Shown in pieces: positions 21,693 to 31,722 of a DNA stretch of 64,000 nt. The stretch covers positions 1-64,000 of the forward strand of contig JAPEVF010000151.1 of assembly GCA_029747585.1 (NCBI GenBank), written 5' to 3'. The notes under the pieces were generated by a model. That model did no database searches, was not told the DNA's origin, and saw nothing but the letters and a program-made list of their open reading frames with translations. Within the stretch, counting starts at the first letter, position 1. Each line of letters starts with the position of its first letter. The translations under genes and the position numbers were made by a program. This DNA is from Pleurotus djamor. Taxonomy: Eukaryota; Basidiomycota; Agaricomycetes; Agaricales; Pleurotaceae.

Positions 21693-22131
21693 ACTCTCAA
21701 CATACAATGGTTCTTTCTCTACCACATTGTGTTCGCCTGTGATTACCCCGAAATGGATGGATTGCTCATTTTATCCCGCTGCTAAAAATCTGAGTTCTTA
21801 GATCTGGCCAAGTCTTTTTGCAGCTATCCGGGCTTTTCGGGTGCGTACCACCGTTTCCTATTTCGTCTGATAAAGTGGCAAAACGGCAGACCATTGTCCT
21901 TGACACCGATCATCCACATCGCCACAATTGCCACATTTGGTTCCGCTTTCTGTTGATTGTTGACTAGGTTTTTAACTTGCTTTGTTGATCACCTAGATCT
22001 GCCGATATCTCTCTGCCACATCGCGCAATTGACCATCTCGTTCCAGAATGGGAACTCATCGCAGTCACCGAGACCCGCCAATGGGCCAAATCTCATTGAT
22101 ATTTATGGGTTACTGGTTCAGCTTTGAAAGA
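21693..22131. other. Intergenic upstream of zinc-finger gene
   Basis: No gene recognised. The region ends in the promoter of the gene at 22242. Confidence 0.4.
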
Positions 22132-22138
22132 TATAAAT
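22132..22138 (+). promoter_or_regulatory. TATA box of zinc-finger gene
   Basis: TATAAAT, 104 bases upstream of the ATG at 22242, with a pyrimidine-rich stretch between. Confidence 0.55.
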
Positions 22139-22241
22139 ATCGGTCTGTGCGACCACTCCCTCCTTTCTCTTCTGCTATTCATCACCACATCACTGTCGAC
22201 CTCGACACATTCATTCCTATTCCACTGCCTCGCCCCCCAAC

Positions 22242-23138
22242 ATGTCCTCTGCCAACTCGGAGCTCAACCCTCGCCAGCGTATCGCCCTTCCAAACCTCTA
22301 CGCTTGTACCATTGCCGACTGCGAGGCTCGCATTGAGTACCGAGAGACTCACAGATTTGAATTCCCGAAGCCCGAAGCTGAGGCCCCTCCCCTACCCGAG
22401 GCCCCTCTCCCGCAACCACGGATCCTTGTGAGGTGGAAGAAGATTCCTCCCGCTGGGAAGGCAGCGCAGTCGGCTGGTCCGAATGCTCGGAAGCCAAAAA
22501 GTGGAGGGTCTGTCAAGGTCAAGGTGCGTTCTCGTTGTGCATCGGTCTCTTTCATCGGGATATCATAACAATGTTGACGCGATGTTTTACAGAATGGGAT
22601 CAGTGGCACAGTCTCGGGCACCAAGATCTGCCCTCATTGCCATGTTCATACCAAGGAGGTCCATCGTCATATCCAATCTGGTGCATGCAAAATGCTCGAA
22701 CCGCGGAAATACGTCTGTTCTGCTTGTCACAAAGAGTCCGTTTCTCCATCCTCTCTGGGCTCCATTGCTGATCACGATCTGCCTTGTTTTAGATTCAGCC
22801 GCAAAGACTGCCTCGGCCCCAATCGACACGTAGAAAACAGTGTGGCGTGCAAGAATAACCAGAAGAGGGCGAAAAAGGGAAAGTTGGATCTCGGAGTTCA
22901 ACGACGGGGGCAACCTATGATAGAGGCTGCCACTGCGCGTGCGACAAAGCCTCGCGCACCCGCTCCGCCTATCACGCCGACTCGAGTCCCTCGAGAGAAT
23001 CTCGACGAGTGGGAGTATGATTATCTTTGCGAAAGCGAGAACCTCTACCGCGCCTTAAGGTGGCTTGGTGGAGGACCCGTCAACTTCGATCCCCCCGAGG
23101 GCTTTTCAGGCTTCGTCAATCCCGCTACAGATCTCTGA
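22242..23138 (+). CDS. Zinc-finger-like protein with two C2HC modules
   Basis: Three exons (22242-22523, 22593-22735, 22793-23138) join in phase to 256 residues. The N-terminal part is Pro/Glu-rich with CTIADCEARIEYRETH. The middle carries two Cys/His clusters: CPHCHVHTKEVHRHIQSGAC and, split by the second intron, YVCSACHKEFSRKDCLGPNRH followed by VENSVAC. The second has the C..C..F.R.D...RH spacing of a classical C2H2 finger, with Cys as the last ligand. A basic patch (KNNQKRAKKGKLD) follows and may be a nuclear signal. The C-terminus is rich in Pro and aromatic acidic residues (WEYDYLCESENLYRALRWL). A DNA- or protein-binding nuclear role is inferred; the target is unknown. Confidence 0.75.
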
Positions 23139-23968
23139 TCTCGAAGACAATACATCATGTCTCCGTCACTACGCCAAACCCCTCAAAGCGCACGTTCAAC
23201 CACCTGTATCATGCCGCTCGGAGTGTTTTCTCTGCCTCATGAAGCTACGGCATCTTACCGTCATCACACACTCCCTTTGCATCCTTTCTTTAGTCTTCCC
23301 TTTTCCCACTTTTGCTATGACTTTCCTGGTGATTCGTCTTTGTATACCCGCTCACAGCTATTCGGTCTTGCCAACGGCAAGATCTACTCACTATCATTTA
23401 TGTTCTTCATAGAATGCTTTGACCTAGACCACAATTTCATTCGCATCTGCACATGTCTTTCACTATCAACCAACCCCAATCACATTGTATCAATCCTTAC
23501 CTTCTGTCCTTTGCTTCCATCCTGGCTCCTTAACGCATCATTAGTACCCTTGTCTAGATCATAGCATATACATCCCCTGCTCAGTTGCCACTGTATTCAT
23601 GACGCACAAAGACGGAAGCTCGGCGTTCCCATCAGTAACGTGGAAAGCGCTGATCGTCACTTACTTCCTAGATTGTTATGTGAATCAAGAAGCGAATCGT
23701 CAGGCTAAAGGGCGGGACTCGCCACGTGTTGTACTTGAAATTTGACACACACATGTCTCAAGGAGCATGGTGATTCTTCCTTTCGTCCGGCCAAACCAGG
23801 AAGCACGCCTTTCCTTTGCTGGGCCCCTTTCCCCCCTGCCCCTGGACAATTGGTGATCGAAGCACGCGTTCGCCTACAGGTGCCACCGTCCACCACTTCC
23901 CACCACTCAACCACCTACCACCACACTAGCAAAGGCCTGTGGCTTCGGGACTTGGGCTCAAGTCCTCA
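23139..23968. other. Intergenic, no supported gene
   Basis: 3' flank of the zinc-finger gene and promoter of the gene at 24021. Overlapping open frames in three phases (23027-23564) look like chance in pyrimidine-rich DNA. Confidence 0.4.
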
Positions 23969-23975
23969 TATATAA
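23969..23975 (+). promoter_or_regulatory. TATA box of gene 24021-24797
   Basis: TATATAA, about 46 bases upstream of the ATG at 24021. Confidence 0.45.
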
Positions 23976-24020
23976 TCCTACTTTCTCGCCTACGGTAGCC
24001 ACCCATCTACCACCTTTCCT

Positions 24021-24797
24021 ATGACCACCTCAAACCCTCACAAACGGAGACGGATTATCCACGCATCGCTCGCTGCGTCAAAGGATGCTGATGACCTACT
24101 ACCCAATATCGAATCAACGAATGATTTGAACGCCAACTCTACTCGAATACGACCATCGGACGCGAAAAGTGGGGGTGTGACTGTTGGTCAGACGAATAGC
24201 TATGTTGTCGGAATGAGCTCTTCTTGCGTGTCCTGCAAGCGTGCCTTGAGCTCAGCACGCTCTGGGATTGTCATCTGTGCACGGTACGTTGGCTTCTCCG
24301 TCTATTTGATTATCATCGACCGTTTAACGCGTGTTTTCCCTGCTCCTTATCTCCTCTGGCTGATTGCTAGCTGCCAACGCCCGTCTTGTGGGATTTGCTC
24401 TCGACGATGTACGCGAAGTATCCCGTCCTACCCCCCAACGCCGCACCTCTCTTTCTCCCCCACTCCCACGCCATCCCCCACCATTTCGACCCGCCGCTTA
24501 GCTCTCTCCACAAACACCCACACTCTCAATTCCGAAGATACTCCCAAGAAGCGCAAGATCTCCCCGGGAGGCTATGACAGTGACGAGATGTCCCGGGAGA
24601 ACATACGTACTGTCCTCAACTCAATCGGGAGGTCTAAGCTCGATGATTGTGGCCAAGACAGCCCCGCGTCGGCCGATAGCGAGCATGACGGGGGTTATTC
24701 GGAAGGGTGTGGAAGGACGTTTTGCAAGGCCTGCTGCTATGAAGATGCTGAGGCTGTGACTTGTCTATGGTGTAATGGCTCTCGAATCAATCATTGA
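24021..24797 (+). CDS. Cys-rich protein with two separated zinc-binding clusters
   Basis: Two exons (24021-24283, 24371-24797) join in phase to 229 residues. After a basic N-terminus (PHKRRRIIHASL, a possible nuclear signal) comes SSCVSCKRAL, then, across the intron, VICARCQRPSCGICSRRC: eight cysteines in CxxC pairs. A long Pro/Ser/Thr-rich low-complexity linker with a KKRK patch follows. The C-terminus has a second cluster, CGRTFCKACCYEDAEAVTC with a final LWC. The two halves resemble a treble-clef or RING-like binuclear site split by a disordered insert. I know similar fungal proteins only as uncharacterised. The intron keeps the Cys spacing, which supports the splice model. Confidence 0.7.
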   Translation: MTTSNPHKRRRIIHASLAASKDADDLLPNIESTNDLNANSTRIRPSDAKSGGVTVGQTNSYVVGMSSSCVSCKRALSSARSGIVICARYVGFSVYLIIIDRLTRVFPAPYLLWLIASCQRPSCGICSRRCTRSIPSYPPTPHLSFSPTPTPSPTISTRRLALSTNTHTLNSEDTPKKRKISPGGYDSDEMSRENIRTVLNSIGRSKLDDCGQDSPASADSEHDGGYSEGCGRTFCKACCYEDAEAVTCLWCNGSRINH

Positions 24798-26279
24798 TAC
24801 CCTAAGGGTACCTTAGGTTATCATCCTGTCAGTAACTACTTTTCCTAATGACAACGGATATCCAACTGGGACAGCTGGCCGGCTCAAAGATCTCCAAGGA
24901 CTGGTTAGACACAGTCCCTTCTAGCCCCATGGCTCATAACCTCCAAGTCGCCGATCATGCGTCACATCCGAGGGAGCCACTGTAATGACATCTTTAGTTC
25001 GTAGGCTTTAAAACATGATAACCTGAGCCTAGTGCTTCAGCAGATCCCATGTAATCGTCGAGGTCGCTATCCGGGTCGTCGAGACGGGAATTCACCTCGT
25101 GCCTGCCCTCGATGAAAACCCTCGCATTTCACGCTATACCCTCCGCGGAGATTTTATCTTTGCGTTCTTGCGTTCAATGGAAATATCGAGTGAGTAAGAC
25201 CTGCTTTGTGTATCATTCTGGAAATGTTGAACATACCTGACACTGTTTTAATAGTTTCTTAGATGAAATCTTCAGGGCGGATACGCCGGATACATATCTT
25301 CTGTCGAAGTTACGTGTCCAACCAGTAGGAGCCGACTCTTGGAGACTGCGATAATCTGTCAATAGGCTGTTTTGCAGGCTATCAGTCTGGCCGTGTTACT
25401 ACGTGAAGGAGCACACGCACACATCGTATAGGTCCTCCAACTCCTTATAAACGGAGGCATCACATTCTAGCTGAAGAATCTCTAAGGAACATGAAATCTG
25501 CTCCATTTTGAGTTCTACGACGAGCATGGCGTCGCCAACTCCGAGAGGAAACCTGGGCAGCTTTGTCTTCTCTAGATCCTCGGATTTTCTGACTTCTAGC
25601 GGGCGGGGAGGCCTTCATGCGTAGCCATCGAGGATTTAATGGGAGTAAGAACGCACGGTGAGCTGGTTCCATATGTAGGTTGCTATCAGAGATACTTGTC
25701 TTGTTCGTTGCGTGCGATATTGAACAATTGAATGACTGGTCGGCGTGGTGTTGATTAGTGACGTTCGCCGAGCTATTCGTATTGGACGTGACTTGATCCA
25801 TGAAAAAAATGGGCTTCGAGAGTCGACAGTGGTATGAACACCGCAAGGCCCATGAGCGTGGGAAGCTTAAAAATCGACCCTGTTCGAATGACAAACGACA
25901 CGTGGCATGGAAACAACGCTTTTGTCAATGCCTCGTCCAAATCCTCGGCTAAGCACTACTCAAGTACTCATGTCCGCACAAACTAGCTATGGTCCCGTGC
26001 TGCGAAGGCGACCAACTCACTGCATCTTCGCGGCTCTTTGCCAACTCTCTGCGGTCTTCTGATGTGACAAGTATCCCTTCTTTGCTTTTGTCTCCTTGAA
26101 TGAGGATATCCGCTTCGCCAACGGTGCTATCTGGGCTGGATGTACCTCTCGGAAAGACGCAAATAAGCTACATCTTCATTGTTTCAGACAGTGGAATTGG
26201 GACGGATGTGAGCCCTTCCATCGCATTTGGCTGTCCTATTTGACGCGACGACTTACTGTATCCTGCACTACGGTCCTAC
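24798..26279. other. Intergenic, no supported gene
   Basis: About 1.5 kb. A minus-strand frame of 144 codons (25460-25894) has no recognisable motif, no clear splice partner and mixed composition; I do not support it. Confidence 0.4.
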
Positions 26280-26612
26280 TTATAGTCGATGCTCAGTGTG
26301 TGCTTGGTCAAAACTCTCAACCTCCGAACGGGAAAAATCGGCCTACCCTGCCTCTTTCTGCTGACGCCCACAATCATTGTGTGCCACATAACAATGTTTC
26401 GGAAACCCTAGGAAACGAAGCTACCCTTAGATCTGCTATGCCCCCTGTCATGAAGAACTTCGCTCCGATACCGTATGCGAAGCGGTCGAATTCTTTCAGC
26501 AAACATCTGTGGTATGATTTTGCTGTCGCCGCGTGATTACACATTCTCATTGCTCTTCACCACCAGGGCTACAGTTTATACATGAGAATAATGTTGCGCA
26601 TAGGCGTGTCGC
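26280..26612 (+). pseudogene. Dead copy of the kinase at 6194-7504
   Basis: Fragments in changing frames match the kinase gene in order: LIVDAQ (MIVDAQ in the kinase), AHNHCVPHNNV (PHNHCVPIYDV), a hinge stretch SAMPPVMKNF (VMPLLKEY), DTVCEAVEFFQQ (DTIGEAVEFFRQ) and GLQFIHENNVAHR (GLHFMHANHVAHR). An intron (GTATGA...CACCAG) lies at exactly the position of the kinase intron between exons 2 and 3, just before GL(Q/H)F. The catalytic HRD reads HRR here, so the proton-acceptor Asp is gone, and at least one frame change lies between the hinge and the EFF stretch. Downstream, no DFG or later motif can be read. It is an old, decayed paralog of which only the middle remains. Confidence 0.75.
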
Positions 26613-27620
26613 TGCGCAATTCCATCCGCTCCGACCTTCCTCGTAGAGATGCCAATTACTACAACAGACTTACTATCAACCCCAAACCGTTGTATCTCAA
26701 TCGACCTTCCTGCGTATGCTATAGAAGGGCTTCAAGTTGCAGGTGGATAGCTTGCACACTGACTGACTTAAATCGTCGTGCATTGCGACTACGTGCTTGA
26801 CCTTGCAGGCCCCAATTCTCCCAGCCTACCCGTAGGAGGCCGCTACTCGTTGGTTGGTTACCTTTTTGACGTTGCTCCCGGTTGATTATGCCCAGAATAC
26901 CACCTAGAAATCTTGGACCTAGCATCGAGATGTCAATATTTTCGACACAAATGATGATTATCCAGGTTCCGTTGTGAGAAAGATGAAGGCCATGACTTAG
27001 CTCAACGGATAAGTCACGTTTCGCACTTTCCAACTATGACCGCGATTTCGCCGAGGGCCAGGTGATGCATCATTTCCGCGCGTATCGGGAGTCTCAGCAA
27101 AGTTGAAAGGTCTACCGTGCAGGTGAGGCATTCCTTCCATCGGACCCACCCTTCATTGATAATTGAGAACCTTTTGTCGCGAATGAAATGATGGCTGATT
27201 GGTGACGTTCGGCTGATTCTGCCCTCCATCCATCGAACTCTGTTCGCTCATCAAAGCCAGGCCATCCTGGACCACTTACCAGAGCTCCATAGGCAGGCAT
27301 TGGGTTCAACAGATATACACCCATGTGGGCCTTATCCGTCGATGCACCAAAGTCCTGCACCAAGCAAGTAATTATCTCAAAGCAACCGGAGTACGTCAAC
27401 GAGAAACTTGCCACGGGAGGATTAGTCGAACCGTACACGGCCTAAAGCGGTGGCCAAGATAATGTTCATGGGGATATCTCATACAATTGAGCATGGCTGT
27501 TCTATCGAGTCCCGTGCATCATGCATCATACCCCACAAACGTACAATCGCCGATCAACGCAAGCCCCAGACACTCTTGTTTCTTCATGTTGATCATCTTA
27601 TCCAGCCACTTGCGCAGAGA
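26613..27620. other. Intergenic, no supported gene
   Basis: About 1 kb after the kinase relic. It probably contains further unreadable kinase remains. Open frames on the minus strand (26719-27438) show no motif. Confidence 0.4.
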
Positions 27621-27626
27621 TATAAA
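27621..27626 (+). promoter_or_regulatory. TATA box of DUF6534-like gene
   Basis: TATAAA, 42 bases upstream of the ATG at 27668, in a GC-richer promoter. Confidence 0.45.
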
Positions 27627-27667
27627 CCAAAGCCAGAGCTCGCGACCCGACCTTGTTCCTCGCTGCC

Positions 27668-29520
27668 ATGCTTCCTCCCATCTACCAAATCTTCGCGAAT
27701 GTGATTAGTCCGCTCCTGATTGGTGAGTTGCGCAGTTCTGCTCGCTCCGATCCATGTAGTCTAACCACTGATCAGGTACAATGGCGGCCTACCCGTGCGT
27801 ATAGGTTCACAAATACGCCATTCTTGATTTTTGACGTCGCTCTCGAAGGCTCTTTGGCATCGCCGTTGCGCAGACAATATTCTACTTCCGCACATACCCT
27901 AAAGATCACCGCTCAGTCAAAGCTTGTGTGAGTAGTCTCGCATATCTTACACATGCCACGAACTTCATGAACTTGAGCAGGTCGCTCTTCTCATGTATGT
28001 ACACAGTCAAGTTCACTCAAACGGTTGTCCCAACGAAACCTTTCCAGAGTGCTCGACGCCGTCCACACGATATGTATCTCGGACGCATCCAAAACTTGCT
28101 ACTTATACGCAAAGATGAACTTTGTTGAGCCACTGTTCGTTTTGATCTTGTTCTTATCTTTCGGTTCCTCACATTTCCCACTAGTACCTTTGTCGTAAGC
28201 CTTCGAAAAGCTTCGCAATATCTCGTTCAGAGCTGACATCGCAATCAAGGCCTCCATATTCATCTCAGTGCGGTGCCCGAATCACCAGAGCCTCTTAATG
28301 CTAATGCGACATCCCACCCACAGTTTGCGACTACGGCGTTCGTCCAAAGGCAAATATCCCCTTTGCAGCAGGAACACTTGGCTTACTGATTGACCCCACA
28401 GCGCGTTCACTTACCGTGTTTGGCTCCGTGGGTCGACTCCCCTGTGAAAGCTCCTTGGCCGCTCATATAAGCTAACTATGATCCCCAGTGAGCAAGAACA
28501 AGATGATTACCGCAGTCCTCGTGCGTCCATTCCCTTGGTCTTCCTTCCTCTGGTCGTCTCACTGCGTATGAGTAGATTGTTTTGATTGCAATCCAATTTG
28601 GTAAGTGTGTATCAGTACCTTCATGCTTGTCGGACTCTCAGCGTCGTTGTGACCTCTAGGTAGCGGGATGAGTGCGTTCCGTCTTCCTGATTCGCCATCT
28701 ATTGAGTTAACTCATATCTTCTACTAGGTATGGCCAGCGCGTATGTAGCCTCCCCGAATCACGTTCCTAGCTGTTGACGATGCTACCCTCCATAGACAGA
28801 TCAACGTCCCGGCCAGCAACAACAGGCATGATATGGAGAATTTGGTAGGAGCTTTGTAGACGTGCTCTTTATACGATTCTGACTAGATCCTCGAAGGTAT
28901 CCGGGGCCCTCGAGTTATGCAGCGCGATTCTTTGTGATATACTTATCTCAGTTGCTCTCGTTCATCTCTTTCGACGCAGCAGATCCGGTGTTCGGCGGTA
29001 AGCATATGCTCCCTCCGTACTTGTGAAGCCCCCTCATGGTCAACCTGTAGGTCGCAAAGGATGATCGACTTGTTGATTATATACGCTGTTGGAATCGGCT
29101 CCCTAACTGTGTAAGCCCTTTATCAGTTCCTCTCTGTCAGCATCAGCCAACGCCTGCTCGTAGGATCGTCAGTATCTTGGACCTTGTCACGGTAGGTTCC
29201 CGTTTTCCCTTTGTTCTAGACCCTTGACCCACCTTCAAACTAGTGGCTGTCGCTCCCTACCAAGTTCATCTACGCGGCCTTTCACATCGTCCTCAGCAAG
29301 CGTAAGTCTCCTGCCCTCAGTTACAGCGGTCAATTGAAACCCATCTCTATAGTGTATGTCAACTCATTACTCGTAACGTAAGCCCTTGACACGGCCACTA
29401 CATTTTGTCGGGCTCAGTGATATCATACTTTCCAGCCTCAACTCACGGAACATGTTGCGTTCATGGGGAAATAAGCGATGTGAGTTTTGTTCCACTGCCG
29501 TTCATGAAATGCTTCACTAA
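27668..29520 (+). CDS. Multi-pass membrane protein of the DUF6534 type, many small exons
   Basis: A gene of a dozen or more tiny exons, typical for this large basidiomycete family. The N-terminal half joins in phase: ISPLLIG, TMAAYP, LFGIAVAQTIFYFRTYPKDH, RSVKAC, VALLIVLDAVHTI. The family normally shows a first helix with G, then the AQxxxYFxxYPxDH loop and xxLDxxHT in helix two. The C-terminal part joins as IDLLIIYAVGIGSLTV, IVSILDLVTWLSLPTKFIYAAFHIVLSK, then LYVNSLLVTLNSRNMLRSWGNK, again the family's closing signature (LYVNSLLATLNSR). Between about 28180 and 28900 the exons are short; FTYRVWL and NKMITAVLIVLIAIQFGSGMS can be read, but I could not close every junction. Function unknown; an integral membrane protein. 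It may be intact. Confidence 0.7.
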
Positions 29521-29730
29521 TCATGCATGCAATAGCGAACATTTCGGAAGGCTCCCCCCTCTCTATCCTTGGGATTTCAACCACGACAATCGAGGCGCGA
29601 TAAGAAAAACCTGCGTTTACTTACGGGCTTATCTATATGCTGTCCATATATTTATTAACGTTAGGAGGGACATCTCCTTCAGAGGCTGGTCAGAGCCTGT
29701 GTATAAAAGTGCAGGCAATGGACGCTGGAG

Positions 29731-31344
29731 TCATTCCGCGTACCGAGCTGGCCTGTCCATGTTGTTGGTACCGCCAAAGCTTCTAACACTAGGAATATAC
29801 CCTGCTATCCGCTCCATCGCCGCATAAAGCGGAAGATATGTTTCGCCCATAGCGAGTTGCCTTATGGTCAGATCGTAGAGTACCCAATCACTGCACGGTT
29901 CTTTTGAGACCGCTTCATCCTGTAGTAAGAAAGACAAGTAAGCATTGAGATCTTGAGACCCAACCTTGACGTTGAGAGCTTACAGGGTAGAATGTTGTGG
30001 CCGAAACAGTCAGTGTTCTGAGCGCAGGAAAGATGACAGCGAAACGGGGTAAGCTCGCCTCGGAAAACTGGAGGACTTCCAAAGACAGGGAACGCAAGTG
30101 TATAGCCGTCTCGAATGTGAGGAATGCCTCCGAAATGGCAGAGACGACAGGAAGCTGATACGTAGGGGCGAAGATGTCCAATTCCTCAAGCTGTGGGAAT
30201 CGAAATTGGCCAGGGTTAAAGTCCTTTGGGCGGGAAAGTCGCGCTGGAAGGGATAGGTGAAGCTTTCGAAGTGCTGTAAGCGCCAAGGCATATGGGAATA
30301 GTACTTCGTGATCCCAGTTCAAGCTTAGATGCAGTTCCTGGAGGTAATGATCCTGGAGATTGAGGAAGGAGATGATGGCAGAGAGGACTTGATAATTGTA
30401 GTTCGGAGAGGCGTGTACTTCAAGTCTCCGAGTATTTTGGTATTTACCTAAAGGAATGCAGTGAGTTTCATTGCATAAATGTCGTCTTTACAGAGAGAAT
30501 CTTACCAAGTTTGCTGAAAAGTGACGAACAAGCGGTCGCGTCCTGAAATCCTGTCACATCGAGTCTCAGAAATTCGACAGTGCGCATGACCTTGCTCAGC
30601 AGTTGGGTGAAGCTCATAAATGCATCGGAGGTTCCAGAAAAATACCGGCAGACTAGCTGGATAGAGAGGTGCCTCAACCGCGAGCTACGTAGGTGGGTTG
30701 CCATGATTTCCTCAGCATGCGGCACTAACATGTGATGGAGCGTGAGTGATGTGACGTCTTTTAAGAAGCAGCCCAGGACTATTTCGCGCAGTTCCATGAG
30801 ATCATCGGGGTCGTCGTTAAATGTCTTCTCAGAAACATGAACCTCTTCGAGATTTGGGCAGCGGGGCTTGAGGTCGACAAACAGGTCGCTGATTGTCTGC
30901 GAAGACAGAAGATCAATGCTAGGCCTAGCCTCATAGTTCGATCTCTTCGAGAGTCTCCAAGAGAAGCATCGCAGGAATTTGGAACGAGCTCCCTGGGGCT
31001 CTCGCGAATGCTCGACGAGTTTCGTAGTAGGAGCGAAAAGGGAGAAATCTATGTGGATGGACTTGATGATTTGTGTTATATGAGGCGACCTAGAGAGTTG
31101 TGTCGCCATCAGGTTTGCTTAGAAGCCAAGATTCCTCTGTGAAATGAACATACGCATTCAGATGTCGAAGCCTAGCAGTGGTTTCGCAGGTAAACTCGGT
31201 GACACGCAAATGACGGTGGCGGAATTGAACCGTCAAATCACAGAAAAAGTGATTTAGTAGGGCGGCCACTCTCGTCTCAGAGTCGTCCAAGAAAGATAGA
31301 ATGCAAACCCATATTTCTGGAGGTACTGAGGTCCACGGAGGCAT
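29731..31344 (-). CDS. F-box protein with leucine-rich-repeat-like body
   Basis: Four exons (31154-31344, 30506-31089, 29984-30447, 29731-29919) join in phase to 475 residues. The start is the ATG at 31342-31344; the frame is open further, but only from a GTG. The first residues form an F-box (SVPPEIWVCILSFLDDSETR), the helix bundle that docks on Skp1 in SCF ubiquitin ligases. The rest alternates strands and helices with repeated L..L.L stretches (LRHLSIQL, VEFLRLDVT, LRKLHLSL, LEELDIF, LRSLSLEVL, LRTLTVSA), as in the degenerate LRR bodies of agaric F-box proteins, which bind the substrate. The first intron is 64 bases and is needed to bring exon 2 into frame. The substrate is unknown. This family is highly expanded in mushrooms. 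Confidence 0.88.
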
Positions 31345-31722
31345 GTTGAACGGGGAACAAACGACTGTGTGGTGCGCCACAAATGACAGGGCGAGTTAGG
31401 GGCATTCATGGTTCTCAAGGGTTTTTTTCGGGCCACACCGCTTGCCTTCCCTTTCCACCACCATCACCGTTGGACCTCGTCTGGCTCAGCGGACGTGCAA
31501 ATCGTGTAGGTCGGTGACTTTCGCTATGATTGGCCTGGTCAGGACGAAGCTGGGCTTTTTTCGCTGCCATGCGACTCTTTCTGCTCGGCCTTGTCTTCAA
31601 CCGCGGACAGGGTTTGCCCTGGGTCATGTAAGGAAATTACTAGATCTCTTCCGTGACATTTTTCTGAAAGCTTGAACCAGGGCTTGCGTAGTGGCTCTGT
31701 AGGACATCAACGGTCCGTACCC
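31345..31722. other. Divergent promoter region between F-box and RT-like genes
   Basis: About 380 bases shared by two genes that point away from each other. A minus-strand frame of 70 codons (31415-31627) is Lys/Arg-rich without a motif. No TATA element stands out. Confidence 0.4.
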
